From contig NZ_JAVHZV010000027.1 in NCBI RefSeq assembly GCF_031119625.1, positions 124,001 to 188,000 on the forward strand: DNA of 64,000 bases, in the 5' to 3' direction. A model generated the notes under the pieces. The model ran no database searches. It was not told where the DNA came from and saw only the letters and a program-made list of their open reading frames with translations. The translations under genes and the position numbers were made by a program. Shown piece by piece: positions 17,401 to 29,177 of the stretch (its first letter is position 1; every line of letters begins with the position of its first letter). The stretch is from Pseudomonas sp. G34. GTDB lineage: Bacteria; Pseudomonadota; Gammaproteobacteria; Pseudomonadales; Pseudomonadaceae.

Positions 17401-20235
17401 TTACGCATGGTGGCGTACCTCGCCCGAGCCTTCGATGTTGCTGATGCAGCGGCTGCACAGCTCCGGATGCTCGGCATGAGTGCCGACATCGGCACGCAGG
17501 TGCCAGCAACGGCCGCACTTGGCGTGGGCGGACTTGACTATCTTCAGCTTCAGGCCTTCGACCTCGGTGACCACCGCATCGGCTGGCGCGTCGGCCAGCG
17601 GTGCAGTGGCAGCGGCCGAGGTGATCAGCGCGAAGCGCAGTTCGTCGCCGAGCCTGGCCAGGTCGCTGCGCAGGGCGTCGTCACCGAACAGGGTGACTTC
17701 GGCCTGCAGGCTGGCACCAATGGCCTTGGTTGCGCGCAGGTTTTCCAGCTCCTTGTTGACCGCGCCCTTGACCGCCATGACGCGCTGCCAATAGGCGTTG
17801 TCCAGCTCGGCGCCTTGCGGCAGGCGGGCCAGGTTCTCGTACCAGGTGGCCAGCATCACCGACTCGGCGCGCTCGCCCGGCAGGAACTGCCAGATTTCCT
17901 CGGCGGTGAACGACAGGATCGGCGCGACCCAGCGCACCAGCGCCTCGCAGATGTGGAACAACGCGCTCTGGCAGGAACGACGGGCGATGCTGTCCGGCGC
18001 GGTGGTGTACTGGCGGTCCTTGATGATGTCCAGGTAGAAGCCGCCCAGCTCCTGCACGCAGAAGTTGTGCACCTTGGAATACACGTTCCAGAAGCGGTAT
18101 TCGCCGTAGGCCTCGGTCAGCTCGTCCTGCAGGCGCGCGGTGGCGTCGACCGCCCAGCGGTCCAGATCGAGCATCTGCTCGGCCGGCAACAGGTCGGTGG
18201 CCGGGTTGAAGCCATTGAGGTTGGCCAGCATGAAACGCGCGGTGTTGCGGATGCGCCGGTAGGCGTCGGCACTGCGCTGCAGGATCTGGTCGGAAACCGC
18301 CATCTCGCCGGAATAGTCGGTGGAGGCCACCCACAGGCGCAGGATGTCGGCGCCCATGCTGTCGATGACCTTCTGCGGTGCGACCACGTTGCCGAGGGAC
18401 TTGGACTGCTTGCGGCCCTGCTCGTCGACGGTGAAACCGTGGGTCAGCAGTTCCTTGTACGGCGCGTGGCCGTCGATGGCGCAGCCGGTCAGCAACGAGG
18501 AGTGGAACCAGCCGCGGTGCTGGTCGGAGCCTTCCAGGTAGAGGTCGGCAGCCGGACCCTTGGCATGCGCCAGTTCGGCGTGGGAGCCGCGCAGCACGTG
18601 CCAGTGGGTGGTGCCGGAGTCGAACCACACGTCCAGGGTGTCGCGGCTCTTGTCGTACTGCTCGGCCTCTGCACCCAGCAGCTCGGCGGCGTCCAGCTTG
18701 AACCAGGCTTCGATGCCTTGCTGCTCGACGCGCTTGGCGACCTCTTCCATCAGCTCGACGGTGCGCGGGTGCAGCTCGCCACTCTCTTTATGGGTAAAGA
18801 ACGGGATCGGCACGCCCCAGTTGCGCTGACGCGAGATGCACCAGTCCGGGCGCCCGGCGATCATGCTGTGCAGGCGCGCCTGGCCCCAGGCCGGGACGAA
18901 CTTGGTGTCTTCGATGGCGGCCAGGGAGCGCTCACGCAGGGTGCCGCCCTCCTTCGGCTTGGTATCCATGCCGACGAACCACTGTGCGGTGGCGCGGTAG
19001 ATCAGCGGGGTCTTGTGGCGCCAGCAGTGCATGTAGCTGTGGCTGATGGTGACGTGCTTGAGCAGCGCACCCACTTCTTCGAGCTTGGCGATGATCGCCG
19101 ACGTGGCCTTCCAGATGAACTGGCCGCCGAACAGCGGCAGAGAGTCGGCATACACGCCATTGCTCTGCACCGGGTTGAGAATCTCGTCGTTGCTCATGCC
19201 GTACGCCTTGCAGGTACGGAAGTCGTCCTCACCGTAGGCCGGCGCGGAGTGGACGATACCGGTGCCGGCACCCAGCTCGACGTACTCGGCCAAGTAGATC
19301 GGCGACAGACGCTCGTACAGCGGGTGGCGGAAGTTGATCAGCTCCAGCGCCGAGCCTTCGGCGCTGGCAACCACCTGGCCTTCGAGGCCGAAGCGCTGCA
19401 GGCAGCTCTCGACCATTTCCTCGGCGAGCAGCAGCAGGCGGTCGCCCACGTCCACCAGGGCGTAGGTGAATTCCGGGTGCACGTTCAGTGCCTGGTTGGC
19501 CGGGATGGTCCAGGGCGTGGTGGTCCAGATGACGATGGCGGCTGGCTTGCCCAGGCTGGCCAGGCCAAAGGCGGCGGCCAGCTTGTCGGCGTCCGCCACC
19601 GGGAAAGCCACGTCGATGGCTTCGGATTTCTTGTCCTGGTACTCGACCTCGGCCTCGGCCAGGGCCGAGCCGCAGTCGAAGCAGAAGTTGACCGGCTTGA
19701 GGCCTTTGAACACGAAGCCGTTCTTGACCATTTCCGCCAGGGCGCGGATCTCGCCGGCCTCGTTGGCGAAGTTCATCGTCAGGTAGGGGTTGTTCCAGTC
19801 GCCCAGCACACCGAGGCGGATGAAATTGGCCTTCTGTTCCTCGACCTGCTCGGCCGCATAGGTGCGGCAGCGCTCGCGGGTCAGGTCGGCCGGCTGGTTC
19901 TTGCCGAAGGTGGTCTCGACCTTGTGCTCGATCGGCAGGCCGTGGCAGTCCCAACCCGGCACGTACGGCGCGTCATAGCCGGCCAGGGTCTTGGAACGGG
20001 TGATGATGTCCTTGAGGATCTTGTTCAGCGCGTGACCGATGTGGATGCTGCCGTTGGCATAGGGCGGGCCGTCGTGCAGCACGAACTTCGGGCGGCCTTC
20101 GCCAGCCTTGCGCAGTTTTTCGTACAGACCAATATCAATCCAGCGCTGCAGGGTCTGCGGCTCGCGTTGCGGCAGGCCAGCCTTCATCGGGAAGGGAGTA
20201 TCGGGCAGGTTCAGCGTGGCTTTGTAATCGGTCAT
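17401..20235 (-). CDS. ileS: Isoleucyl-tRNA synthetase
   Basis: 944-residue class Ia synthetase that charges tRNA-Ile. The ATP-binding HIGH motif is seen in [14 protein letters not shown] near residue 65 and the KMSKS loop in the form KQSKS later. An editing (CP1) domain lies between. The C-terminal zinc finger has CGRCWH and CSRC pairs. It overlaps ribF by 4 bp at its start and is followed by lspA and fkpB, the conserved ribF-ileS-lspA-fkpB operon. Full length. Confidence 0.97.
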   Translation of the reverse strand: MTDYKATLNLPDTPFPMKAGLPQREPQTLQRWIDIGLYEKLRKAGEGRPKFVLHDGPPYANGSIHIGHALNKILKDIITRSKTLAGYDAPYVPGWDCHGLPIEHKVETTFGKNQPADLTRERCRTYAAEQVEEQKANFIRLGVLGDWNNPYLTMNFANEAGEIRALAEMVKNGFVFKGLKPVNFCFDCGSALAEAEVEYQDKKSEAIDVAFPVADADKLAAAFGLASLGKPAAIVIWTTTPWTIPANQALNVHPEFTYALVDVGDRLLLLAEEMVESCLQRFGLEGQVVASAEGSALELINFRHPLYERLSPIYLAEYVELGAGTGIVHSAPAYGEDDFRTCKAYGMSNDEILNPVQSNGVYADSLPLFGGQFIWKATSAIIAKLEEVGALLKHVTISHSYMHCWRHKTPLIYRATAQWFVGMDTKPKEGGTLRERSLAAIEDTKFVPAWGQARLHSMIAGRPDWCISRQRNWGVPIPFFTHKESGELHPRTVELMEEVAKRVEQQGIEAWFKLDAAELLGAEAEQYDKSRDTLDVWFDSGTTHWHVLRGSHAELAHAKGPAADLYLEGSDQHRGWFHSSLLTGCAIDGHAPYKELLTHGFTVDEQGRKQSKSLGNVVAPQKVIDSMGADILRLWVASTDYSGEMAVSDQILQRSADAYRRIRNTARFMLANLNGFNPATDLLPAEQMLDLDRWAVDATARLQDELTEAYGEYRFWNVYSKVHNFCVQELGGFYLDIIKDRQYTTAPDSIARRSCQSALFHICEALVRWVAPILSFTAEEIWQFLPGERAESVMLATWYENLARLPQGAELDNAYWQRVMAVKGAVNKELENLRATKAIGASLQAEVTLFGDDALRSDLARLGDELRFALITSAAATAPLADAPADAVVTEVEGLKLKIVKSAHAKCGRCWHLRADVGTHAEHPELCSRCISNIEGSGEVRHHA

Positions 20236-21182
20236 GTCGGGCTCTTCATCAGCGGTTGGCGCTGCCAGTGGTCGCGGGCAGCGGCAATGTCGGCCGCAAT
20301 GGCCGTCTTCAATGCCTCGAGCGAGGCGAAACGCTGCTCATCACGCAGCTTGTGGTGGAAAGCCACCGTCAAACGCCGGCCATACAGGTCACCGGCAAAA
20401 TCCAGCAGGTGCACCTCGAGGTGGGCGCTGCCGTCACCAGCCACGCTGGGGCGCACGCCGATATTGGCGACCCCGGGCCATGGCTGGCCGTCTATTTCGA
20501 CGCTGACCAGGTACACCCCGGTCAGCGGTACACGTTTGCGCTTGAGCTGCACGTTGGCGGTTGGCGCATTCAGCTGACGCCCGAGCTTCTGGCCATGCAG
20601 CACCCGCCCGACGATACCAAACGGGCGGCCCAGCATGCGCTCGGCGCCGGCAAAATCACCGTTGGCCAGGGCCTCACGGACCCGCGTGCTGCTGACCCGC
20701 TGCCCGTCGATCTCCACGGTCTTGGCCGCTTCGACGCTGAAGCCTTCACGCTGCGCGGCCTGGGCCAGAAAGGCGAAGTCGCCGGCGCGGTCGCAACCGA
20801 AGCGGAAATCGTCGCCTACTTCCAGATGCCGAACACCCAGGCCGTCGATCAGCGCACGCTGCACGAACTCGGCAGCGCTGAGTTCACGCAGGCGTGGGTT
20901 GAAGGGCAGGCACAGCACCCGGTCAACGCCCTCGGCGGCCAGCAGGGCGAGCTTGTCACGCAGCCGGCTCAGACGCGCCGGTGCGCCCTTGGGATCGAAA
21001 TATTCACGCGGCTGCGGCTCGAACAGCACCACGCAGCTCGGCACACCCAGCTCTGCCGCGCGCTCACGCAAACGCGCCAGAATTGCCTGGTGGCCACGGT
21101 GAACGCCGTCGAAATTACCGATGGTGGCGACACAGCCCCGATGCTGGGGCCGCAGATTATGAAGGCCTCGAACCAGCTGCAT
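20232..21182 (-). CDS. ribF: Bifunctional riboflavin kinase / FAD synthetase RibF
   Basis: 316 residues. The N-terminal nucleotidyl-transferase domain opens with [17 protein letters not shown], the HxGH-like FAD synthetase motif. The C-terminal riboflavin kinase domain includes [17 protein letters not shown] and FDFAG-like DFAGDLYGR. It makes FMN and FAD from riboflavin. Start ATG at 21182 is chosen for the usual [10 protein letters not shown] start; an upstream in-frame start would add 13 atypical residues. It overlaps ileS by 4 bp. Confidence 0.96.
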   Translation of the reverse strand: MQLVRGLHNLRPQHRGCVATIGNFDGVHRGHQAILARLRERAAELGVPSCVVLFEPQPREYFDPKGAPARLSRLRDKLALLAAEGVDRVLCLPFNPRLRELSAAEFVQRALIDGLGVRHLEVGDDFRFGCDRAGDFAFLAQAAQREGFSVEAAKTVEIDGQRVSSTRVREALANGDFAGAERMLGRPFGIVGRVLHGQKLGRQLNAPTANVQLKRKRVPLTGVYLVSVEIDGQPWPGVANIGVRPSVAGDGSAHLEVHLLDFAGDLYGRRLTVAFHHKLRDEQRFASLEALKTAIAADIAAARDHWQRQPLMKSPT

Positions 21183-21279
21183 AACGCGCTTCTTGCTCAC
21201 AAAGTGGCCAATTATACGCACAGCGGCTGGTACCGGGTAGCGGATACGGCGCGCTCATTTGGCCGGTGCCATACCGCTG

Positions 21280-22824
21280 TCAGGCAATCGAGCGCCGGGA
21301 GAAGTCGCGCAGACGAAAACCGAGGATGCCCAGCACGGCGAAATAGCTCAACGCACCGGCGGCCACCAGCGCCCCCAGGCGCAGCAGGCGGGCCAGCATG
21401 TTGCCGTCGCTCCAGGCCGGCATCAGCCAGAGCATGCCGACCAGCACCACCACCATCACCAGCACCGCCGCCAGCAGCTTGCTGGCGAACATCGCCCAGC
21501 CCGGCTGCGGCTGATAGAAGCCGCGCTGGCGCAATTTCCAGAACAGCAGGCCGGCATTCAGGCACGCCGCCAGGCCGATGGCCAAGGCCAGGCCGGCATG
21601 GGCCAGGGGGATGACGAAGATGAACAGCACGTTCATCAGCTGGGTCATGAGCAGCGTGAACATGGCGATGCGCACCGGCGTGCGGATGTCCTGCCGCGCA
21701 TAGAAGGCAGGTGCCAGCACCTTGATCAAGAGCATGCCCAGCAGCCCCAGCGAGTAGGCCAGCAAGGCGCGCTGGGTCATCTCGGCGTCATGGGCGGTGA
21801 AGTTGCCGTACTGGAACAGCGCCACCACCAGCGGCTCGGACAGCAGCGCCAGCGCCAGCGCACAGGGCAGCGCCAGCAGGATACACAGGCGCAGGCCCCA
21901 ATCGAGCAGCTTCGAGTAGGCCGCGGGATCCTCGGCGGCGTGGGTCTTGGCCAGCGACGGCAGCAGGATGGTGCCCAGGGCTACGCCCAGCACGCCGGAC
22001 GGCAACTCCATCAGGCGGTCGGCGTAATACATCCACGACACCGAGCCGGCGACCAGGAAGGAGGCGAAGATGGTGTTGATGATCAGCGATATCTGCGCCA
22101 CCGACACGCCGAGGATCGCCGGGCCCATCTGCCGCAGCACGCGCCATACGCCACTGTCGCGCAGGTTGAGGCGCGGCAGCACCAGCAGGCCGATCTTGCG
22201 CAGGTGCGGCAGCTGGTAGAGCAACTGCAGCAGGCCGCCGACCAGCACCGCCCAGCCCATGGCCATGATCGGCGGGTCGAAGTACGGGGTCAGGAACAGC
22301 GCGAAGATGATCATGCTGACGTTGAGCAGCGTCGGCACGAACGCCGGCACCGCAAAGCGGTTCCAGGTATTGAGCAGCGCGCTGGCGAAGGACGACAGGG
22401 AGATCAGCAGAATATAAGGAAAGGTCACCCGCAACAGATCGCTGGTCAGCTCGAAGCGCTCGGGGTTGTCACTGAAACCCGGCGCCGAGGCCCAGACGAT
22501 CCAGGGCGCAGCGAGCACGCCGAGCAGGGTCACCAGGGCGAGGATCAGCGTCAGTTGGCCAGCCACATAGGCGACGAAGGTGCGGGTCGCCTCCTCACCC
22601 TTCTGCGTCTTGTACTCCGCCAGGATCGGTACGAAGGCCTGGGAGAACGCCCCCTCGGCAAAGATGCGGCGCAGCAGGTTGGGCAGTTTGAAGGCCACCA
22701 CGAAGGCATCCGAGGCGATACCCGCACCGAAGATCCGGGCCATGATGGTGTCGCGCACGAAGCCCAGAACCCGCGACAACATGGTGATGGAGCTGACCGC
22801 AGCCAGCGACTTGAGAAGATTCAT
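21280..22824 (-). CDS. murJ: Lipid II flippase MurJ (MviN)
   Basis: 514-residue polytopic inner-membrane protein with about 14 hydrophobic segments. It carries lipid II to the outer face for peptidoglycan synthesis. The start [20 protein letters not shown] and [17 protein letters not shown] hold the N-terminal arginines needed for transport. It is upstream of ribF and divergent from rpsT, as usual in pseudomonads. Full length. Confidence 0.96.
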   Translation of the reverse strand: MNLLKSLAAVSSITMLSRVLGFVRDTIMARIFGAGIASDAFVVAFKLPNLLRRIFAEGAFSQAFVPILAEYKTQKGEEATRTFVAYVAGQLTLILALVTLLGVLAAPWIVWASAPGFSDNPERFELTSDLLRVTFPYILLISLSSFASALLNTWNRFAVPAFVPTLLNVSMIIFALFLTPYFDPPIMAMGWAVLVGGLLQLLYQLPHLRKIGLLVLPRLNLRDSGVWRVLRQMGPAILGVSVAQISLIINTIFASFLVAGSVSWMYYADRLMELPSGVLGVALGTILLPSLAKTHAAEDPAAYSKLLDWGLRLCILLALPCALALALLSEPLVVALFQYGNFTAHDAEMTQRALLAYSLGLLGMLLIKVLAPAFYARQDIRTPVRIAMFTLLMTQLMNVLFIFVIPLAHAGLALAIGLAACLNAGLLFWKLRQRGFYQPQPGWAMFASKLLAAVLVMVVVLVGMLWLMPAWSDGNMLARLLRLGALVAAGALSYFAVLGILGFRLRDFSRRSIA

Positions 22825-23007
22825 TCGGCAGAGATGCTCAATCGGCGATTACATGACCAGGCGCGGCGCGCGTCACGCGCCAGCAACAGACCCCGACATT
22901 GCACGAAGGTGCGGTGTCGCAAGTGCGGGCCGGAAGTGTAGAATCGCCGGCTCGATAAAGCATCCTTTCTTGCAGGACGCCCCGCGACGACTGACAGAGG
23001 TTCGACC

Positions 23008-23036
23008 TTGACAAGTGCTTCGCTCGCCTGCATGAT
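23008..23036 (+). promoter_or_regulatory. Probable sigma-70 promoter of rpsT
   Basis: TTGACA at 23008-23013, a 17-bp spacer, and CATGAT at 23031-23036, about 49 bp before the rpsT start. A perfect -35 with correct spacing makes this a good candidate. Confidence 0.65.
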
Positions 23037-23084
23037 TCGCGGCCTTATTTGTCTGTAACCCCTTAGTTTTCGAGGAGCTTGACG

Positions 23085-23360
23085 GTGGCCAATACACCTT
23101 CTGCCAAAAAACGCGCAAAACAGGCTGAGAAGCGTCGTAGCCATAACGCCAGCCTGCGCTCCATGGTTCGTACCTACATCAAGAACGTAGTCAAGGCGAT
23201 CGACGCCAAAGACCACGAGAAAGCACAAGCTGCTTACGTTCTGGCTGTGCCTGTTATCGACCGCATGGCCGACAAAGGCATCATCCACAAGAACAAGGCC
23301 GCTCGTCACAAGAGCCGCCTGAACGGTCACGTCAAAGCACTCAGCCAAGCTGCTGCTTAA
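23085..23360 (+). CDS. rpsT: 30S ribosomal protein S20
   Basis: 91-residue basic protein, start (V)[17 protein letters not shown], binding 16S rRNA. The start codon is GTG at 23085, 7 bp after AGGAG; the alternative TTG at 23079 is too close to that site. A non-ATG start is common for rpsT, whose translation is autoregulated in E. coli. It is divergent from murJ and followed by a strong terminator. Full length. Confidence 0.97.
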   Translation: MANTPSAKKRAKQAEKRRSHNASLRSMVRTYIKNVVKAIDAKDHEKAQAAYVLAVPVIDRMADKGIIHKNKAARHKSRLNGHVKALSQAAA

Positions 23361-23376
23361 GCGTCCCGCTTCATGA

Positions 23377-23404
23377 AAAACCGACCTTAGGGTCGGTTTT
23401 TTAT
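23377..23404 (+). terminator. Rho-independent terminator of rpsT
   Basis: Stem AAAACCGACC / GGTCGGTTTT with a 4-base loop, followed by more T residues, 17 bp after the stop codon. Confidence 0.92.
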
Positions 23405-23513
23405 TGCCTGCTAGAAAGTGCCATGCCCGTCGAGCGATTCAAGCGCCAAGCGAAGCGGCCGATATCCCGACTGATCCGCCGCACTCGCGCGGAATAAAGA
23501 GAGGAATTCCGTC

Positions 23514-25139
23514 ATGTGGCTGAGAGGATTGGACATTGGCAAACGCGCCAGCCTGGCATTCGCGCTGCTGGCAGCGATCATCCTCGGGCTCGGGGGTTTC
23601 TCACTGTCGCAGATGAATCGCATGGACGACGCATCGGGCGAATTGAGCGACAACTGGCTGCCCTCGCTGCTTGCCGCAGAGGGACTCACCAACAGCACCG
23701 CCCGCCTACGCGCACTCACGCTGCGCACGGTGCTGCTGACCGATGACAGCGACCGACAGAGCACGATGACCGCCATCGACGGCATCACCCAGGCCTTGCC
23801 CGGCCAATTCGAGGCCTATGCCCGGCTGATCAGCGGCCAGGCCGAGCAGAAACTGTTCGACCATTTGCGCGTTGTCTATGACAAGTATTCCGCCGTGCAA
23901 CAACAGGTGATGAGCGCGGTCCGCAACAACAAAACCGACGACGCCGAACGCCTGGTCAACGGACCGCTGGTCGACCTTGCCGACGACCTGGAAAACGCCG
24001 TCATTCAGATCGCGAACTTCAACAACGCTGGCGCCAAGCAATCGACCGATGTCAGCCAGACCACCTTCAACAGCGCCGTGACAATGGTCATCGTCACCCT
24101 GGCCATCAGCCTGGCGATCACCATCGTGCTCGCCCTGCTGCTGACACGCAGCATCGTGCGACCGCTGGGCGAAGCCCTGAATGTTGCCGACGTCATCGCC
24201 TCCGGCGACCTGACCCAACGCATTCAGGTCAGCGGTAGCGACGAGCCCGCACGGCTGATGAGCGCCCTGCAGACCATGCAGAAGAACCTGCACGGGGCGA
24301 TCCAGAGCATCGCCGACTCCTCCAGCCAGCTCGCCTCTGCCTCCGAAGAACTGCATGCCGTCACCGAGGACTCCACTCGCGGCCTGCACCAGCAGAACAA
24401 CGAGATCGAACAGGCCGCCACAGCCGTGAACCAGATGACCGCCGCCGTGGAAGAAGTGGCGCGCAACGCGGTAAGCACCTCGCAAGCCTCCAGGGAATCC
24501 AACAACACCGCCCTGCGCGGCCGCGAACAGGTACGCGAAACGGTCGAGTCGATCAGCCAGCTGACCCGCGACGTGACCGACACATCGGGCGAAGTGGAAA
24601 AACTGGCCGAACAGATCCACGAGATCAGCAAGGTACTCGACGTGATCCGCTCGATTGCCGACCAGACCAACCTGCTCGCACTCAACGCCGCCATCGAAGC
24701 GGCGCGTGCCGGGGAAGCCGGCCGCGGCTTTGCCGTGGTGGCCGATGAAGTGCGTGCACTGGCACACCGCACCCAGCAGTCGACCCAGGAAATCGAGGGG
24801 ATGATTGGCGGCATTCAGAGCGGTACCGAGAAAACCGTTACCGCCATGCAGAACAGCAACCAGCGCGCGCGCTCGACACTCGAGGTCGCCAAGGCCGCTG
24901 GCCAGGCGCTGGAGCAGATCACCGAAGCCATCGCGATGATCAACGAACGCAACCAGGTGATCGCCAGTGCTTCGGAAGAGCAGGCTCAGGTGGCCAGAGA
25001 GGTCGACCGCAACCTGGTGAACATCCGCGACCTGTCCATGCAGACCTCCGCCGGTGCCAACCAGACCAGCTCCTCCAGCCAGGAGCTGTCGCGCCTGGCG
25101 GTGGACCTCAACGCACTGGTGACGCGCTTCAAGATCTGA
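23514..25139 (+). CDS. Methyl-accepting chemotaxis protein with 4-helix-bundle sensor
   Basis: 541 residues. First membrane helix at about 12-32, a periplasmic all-helical region of the 4HB_MCP type (about 35-190), and a second membrane helix at about 190-212. HAMP and the cytoplasmic coiled-coil follow. The highly conserved signalling tip contains [19 protein letters not shown]. No CheR-tethering pentapeptide at the C-terminus. It senses small ligands and feeds CheA; the ligand is unknown. It separates rpsT from the creA-proB-obg genes, so it is accessory cargo in a housekeeping stretch. Confidence 0.93.
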   Translation: MWLRGLDIGKRASLAFALLAAIILGLGGFSLSQMNRMDDASGELSDNWLPSLLAAEGLTNSTARLRALTLRTVLLTDDSDRQSTMTAIDGITQALPGQFEAYARLISGQAEQKLFDHLRVVYDKYSAVQQQVMSAVRNNKTDDAERLVNGPLVDLADDLENAVIQIANFNNAGAKQSTDVSQTTFNSAVTMVIVTLAISLAITIVLALLLTRSIVRPLGEALNVADVIASGDLTQRIQVSGSDEPARLMSALQTMQKNLHGAIQSIADSSSQLASASEELHAVTEDSTRGLHQQNNEIEQAATAVNQMTAAVEEVARNAVSTSQASRESNNTALRGREQVRETVESISQLTRDVTDTSGEVEKLAEQIHEISKVLDVIRSIADQTNLLALNAAIEAARAGEAGRGFAVVADEVRALAHRTQQSTQEIEGMIGGIQSGTEKTVTAMQNSNQRARSTLEVAKAAGQALEQITEAIAMINERNQVIASASEEQAQVAREVDRNLVNIRDLSMQTSAGANQTSSSSQELSRLAVDLNALVTRFKI

Positions 25140-25163
25140 GCAAAGGCGGCGAACGTCGCCGGC

Positions 25164-25634
25164 TCAGTTAGTGTGCGGCCATGGCAGGATCGGGATGGCA
25201 GTCACCGCATTCTGCGGGCTGCCTTCGATGATGCGGTCGCTGTAGACCAGGTACACCAGGGTGTTGCGCTTCTGATCGAAGAAGCGCACCACCTGCATGG
25301 TCTTGAACACCAGCGAGGTGCGCTCGCGGAAGACTTCATCGCCATCCTTGAGCTCGCCGGAAAAACTGATCGGCCCCACCTGACGGCAGGCGATCGAGGC
25401 TTCGGCGCGATCCTCGGCCAGGCCCAGGCCGCCTTTCACGCCACCGGTCTTGGCCCGTGACAGGTAGCAGGTCACGCCCGCCACCTTCGGATCGTCGAAG
25501 GCCTCGACGACGATCTTGTCGTTCGGCCCCAGCCATTTGAATACCGTGGAGACCTGGCCGACCTCCTCGGCCACGGCGCCAAGCGGCAGCGCCATCAACG
25601 CCGCCGCCACCAACAGAAGCTTACGCATCGCCAC
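25164..25634 (-). CDS. CreA family protein
   Basis: 156 residues with a Sec signal peptide ([20 protein letters not shown]) and the DUF/CreA core: [27 protein letters not shown] and the C-terminal [18 protein letters not shown]. Predicted periplasmic protein. The family is named from the E. coli cre locus, but its function is not established. It begins 8 bp after the stop of proB, so the two are likely co-transcribed. Confidence 0.88.
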   Translation of the reverse strand: MAMRKLLLVAAALMALPLGAVAEEVGQVSTVFKWLGPNDKIVVEAFDDPKVAGVTCYLSRAKTGGVKGGLGLAEDRAEASIACRQVGPISFSGELKDGDEVFRERTSLVFKTMQVVRFFDQKRNTLVYLVYSDRIIEGSPQNAVTAIPILPWPHTN

Positions 25635-25641
25635 CTCCCAA

Positions 25642-26760
25642 CTAGACCAGAATCAGATTGTCGCGGTGCACCAGCTCCGGCTCATCGACATAGCCGAGCA
25701 GGCGCTCGATCTCGTCCGACGGGCGACCGATGATCTTCTGCGCTTCCAGGGCACTGTAGTTGACCAGGCCGCGGGCGATTTCCCGACCATCCGGCGCCAC
25801 GCAGACCACCATCTCGCCACGGCGGAAGCTGCCCTGCACGGCCTTGACGCCGACCGGCAACAGGCTCTTGCGGTCGGAGACCAGGGCCTTGACCGCGCCG
25901 TCGTCCAGCACCAGGGTGCCGCGAGTCTGCAGGTGCCCGGCCAGCCACTGCTTGCGCGCCGCCAGCATGCCGCGCTCGGGCACCAGCAGGGTGCCGAGCA
26001 GCTCGCCGGCCTTGAGACGCGCCAGCACCTGCTCGATGGCGCCACCGACGATCACCGTGTGCGCCCCGGAACGGGCGGCCAGGCGCGCGGCGCGCAGCTT
26101 GGTCTGCATGCCGCCACGGCCCAGCGCACCACCGACGCCACCGGCCACGGCGTCCAGGGCCGGATCGTCGGCACGCGCCTCGTGGATCAGCTGAGCATCC
26201 GGATTGTTGCGCGGGTCGGCATCGAACATGCCGTCGCGGTCGGTGAGGATCACCAGCAGATCGGCTTCCACCAGGTTGGCCACCAGCGCGGCCAGGGTGT
26301 CGTTGTCACCGAAACGGATGCCGTCGGTGACCACGGTGTCGTTCTCGTTGATCACCGGCACCACGTCCAGCTCGATCAGGGTGCGCAGGGTGCTGCGCGC
26401 ATTGAGGTAGCGCTTGCGGTCGGACAGGTCGTCATGGGTCAGCAGGATCTGCGCAGTGCGTCGACCATGCTCGCCGAAACTCGACTCCCAGGCCTGCACC
26501 AGACCCATCTGACCGATCGCGGCGGCGGCCTGCAGCTCGTGGATGGCGCTCGGCCGCGCCGTCCAGCCGAGGCGACTCATCCCCGCCGCCACCGCACCGG
26601 AGGACACCAGCACCAGCTCGACGCCCTGCGCCCGCAGCGCCACCATCTGCTCGACCCACACCGCCATGGCGCCGCGATCCAGGCCCTTGCCATCGGCGGT
26701 CAGCAAGGCACTGCCGATCTTCACCACCCAGCGCTGCGCACCACTTACCTTGTCACGCAT
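25642..26760 (-). CDS. proB: Glutamate 5-kinase
   Basis: 372 residues. First step of proline synthesis: glutamate + ATP to glutamyl 5-phosphate. The amino-acid-kinase domain begins [11 protein letters not shown] and contains [12 protein letters not shown] and [19 protein letters not shown]-terminal PUA domain (about 280-372) is typical of bacterial ProB. Start ATG at 26760 is preferred to one nine codons upstream because the usual N-terminus is MRDK-like. A terminator precedes it, so it probably has its own promoter. Confidence 0.96.
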   Translation of the reverse strand: MRDKVSGAQRWVVKIGSALLTADGKGLDRGAMAVWVEQMVALRAQGVELVLVSSGAVAAGMSRLGWTARPSAIHELQAAAAIGQMGLVQAWESSFGEHGRRTAQILLTHDDLSDRKRYLNARSTLRTLIELDVVPVINENDTVVTDGIRFGDNDTLAALVANLVEADLLVILTDRDGMFDADPRNNPDAQLIHEARADDPALDAVAGGVGGALGRGGMQTKLRAARLAARSGAHTVIVGGAIEQVLARLKAGELLGTLLVPERGMLAARKQWLAGHLQTRGTLVLDDGAVKALVSDRKSLLPVGVKAVQGSFRRGEMVVCVAPDGREIARGLVNYSALEAQKIIGRPSDEIERLLGYVDEPELVHRDNLILV

Positions 26761-26824
26761 GTTTTCCAACCCCAGCCAGAAGCACATTTTCGCAAGCCGC
26801 TACCGGCGGCAACGGCCAAACCTA

Positions 26825-26849
26825 CAAAAACGCCGCTAAAAAGCGGCGT
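26825..26849 (-). terminator. Rho-independent terminator between obg and proB
   Basis: Minus-strand stem ACGCCGC / GCGGCGT with a TTTTTA loop followed by TTTTTG. It starts 12 bp after the obg stop codon and before the proB start. Confidence 0.88.
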
Positions 26850-26860
26850 CTGTCGTCCCA

Positions 26861-28111
<1,251 letters not shown>

Positions 28112-28260
28112 TTACTGAAACAAAAAAAACCGGGTGCTTGCGAAATTGCCCTGAAACCACCCGCATCAACCAGGGCAGTTTGGCAAGAACCCACAGGATA
28201 CGCGCCCGCTGCAATCCAAGCGGACCAGGCAGCAACCCGAACGCAACAGGATACAGAAAC

Positions 28261-28290
28261 AAAAAAGCCCCGTCGCAGGACGGGGCTTTT
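28261..28290 (-). terminator. Rho-independent terminator after rpmA
   Basis: Minus-strand stem AGCCCCGTC / GACGGGGCT followed by TTTTTT, 15 bp after the rpmA stop. It may limit read-through into obg. Confidence 0.9.
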
Positions 28291-28305
28291 CCAGCAACTT
28301 CGCGA

Positions 28306-28563
28306 TTAGGCCGCGACGACGCTTACGTAACGGCGGTTGAACGCGCCTTTTACTTCGAACTTGATCACGCCTTCGATTTTCGCGAACAGGGTGTGATCCT
28401 TACCCATGCCAACGCCGTAACCAGCGTGGAACTGGGTGCCGCGCTGACGCACGATGATGTTGCCAGGAACGATTTTCTGGCCGCCATACATCTTCACGCC
28501 AAGGCGTTTGGCTTCTGAGTCGCGACCGTTGCGGGTACTACCGCCAGCTTTTTTGTGTGCCAT
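28306..28563 (-). CDS. rpmA: 50S ribosomal protein L27
   Basis: 85 residues starting [20 protein letters not shown], the conserved flexible N-terminal tail that reaches the peptidyl-transferase centre. It lies 38 bp after rplU on the same strand. Full length. Confidence 0.98.
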   Translation of the reverse strand: MAHKKAGGSTRNGRDSEAKRLGVKMYGGQKIVPGNIIVRQRGTQFHAGYGVGMGKDHTLFAKIEGVIKFEVKGAFNRRYVSVVAA

Positions 28564-28601
28564 GAGTTCAATACTCCTATAAAGGGCTCAGACGAGACGA
28601 A

Positions 28602-28913
28602 TCAGGCCTGAATACCGGTGATTTTGATCTCAGTGAACCACTGACGGTGGCCCTGACGCTTCATGTGGTGCTTACGACGACGGAACTTGATGATGGTGAC
28701 TTTATCGTGACGACCCTGCGAAACGACTTCAGCCGAGACCTTGGCGCCTTCGACGACAGGAGCGCCGATGGTCACGTCATCACCGTTGCCAACCAGCAAC
28801 ACGCGGTCGAAAGTCAGCGCTTCGCCAGCGGCCAGCTCCAGTTTCTCGACCTTGAGGAATTCGCCTTCGGTGACTTTGTATTGCTTGCCACCAGTAACAA
28901 TTACTGCGTACAT
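28602..28913 (-). CDS. rplU: 50S ribosomal protein L21
   Basis: 103 residues starting [14 protein letters not shown] and ending in the usual FTEIKITGI. The ATG at 28913 is chosen: a much longer open frame upstream has no family homology and crosses the promoter. It binds 23S rRNA together with L20. First gene of rplU-rpmA(-obg). Confidence 0.98.
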   Translation of the reverse strand: MYAVIVTGGKQYKVTEGEFLKVEKLELAAGEALTFDRVLLVGNGDDVTIGAPVVEGAKVSAEVVSQGRHDKVTIIKFRRRKHHMKRQGHRQWFTEIKITGIQA

Positions 28914-29050
28914 GGTAAATCTCCGTTGATCCTGCTCACCCAGCGCTTTATAGGAATAACTGTTGGCTGGCATGGCTGCTCGGGGCCGGATGGACACCCG
29001 TGCAATTGCGTAAGGCAGGGAAATACCCAGGGGGAAGTTCAGGGTGCGCG

Positions 29051-29079
29051 ATTGTACGCAAGCCATTGACCCAGCGCAA
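29051..29079 (-). promoter_or_regulatory. Candidate promoter of rplU
   Basis: On the minus strand TTGCGC, a 17-bp spacer and TACAAT (complement of 29051-29056) lie about 140 bp upstream of rplU. The -10 is strong and the -35 moderate. Confidence 0.45.
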
Positions 29080-29097
29080 GCGCCCCTTGCCGTTGCC

Positions 29098-29126
29098 TTG
29101 ACAGCCCCCACCCTGCCCCATAGCAT
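29098..29126 (+). promoter_or_regulatory. Probable sigma-70 promoter of ispB
   Basis: TTGACA at 29098-29103, a 17-bp spacer and TAGCAT at 29121-29126, 52 bp before the ispB ATG. Confidence 0.65.
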
Positions 29127-29177
29127 GCCGCGCAAACTAGGGCCTATTAACGTCAATAGACCCTATTGAAGGAGCAT

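Noticed and set aside
16744-20577. 1277-codon open frame on the + strand
   Set aside because: It lies antisense to fkpB, lspA, ileS and part of ribF, which have clear family matches. High GC at third positions creates such shadow frames; the translation is low in family signal.
21259-22941. 560-codon open frame on the + strand
   Set aside because: Antisense to murJ, rich in Gln/His/Arg as expected from complementing a hydrophobic protein.
23079-23084. TTG start for rpsT six bases upstream
   Set aside because: It is only one base from the AGGAG ribosome-binding site; GTG at 23085 has proper spacing and gives the conserved N-terminus.
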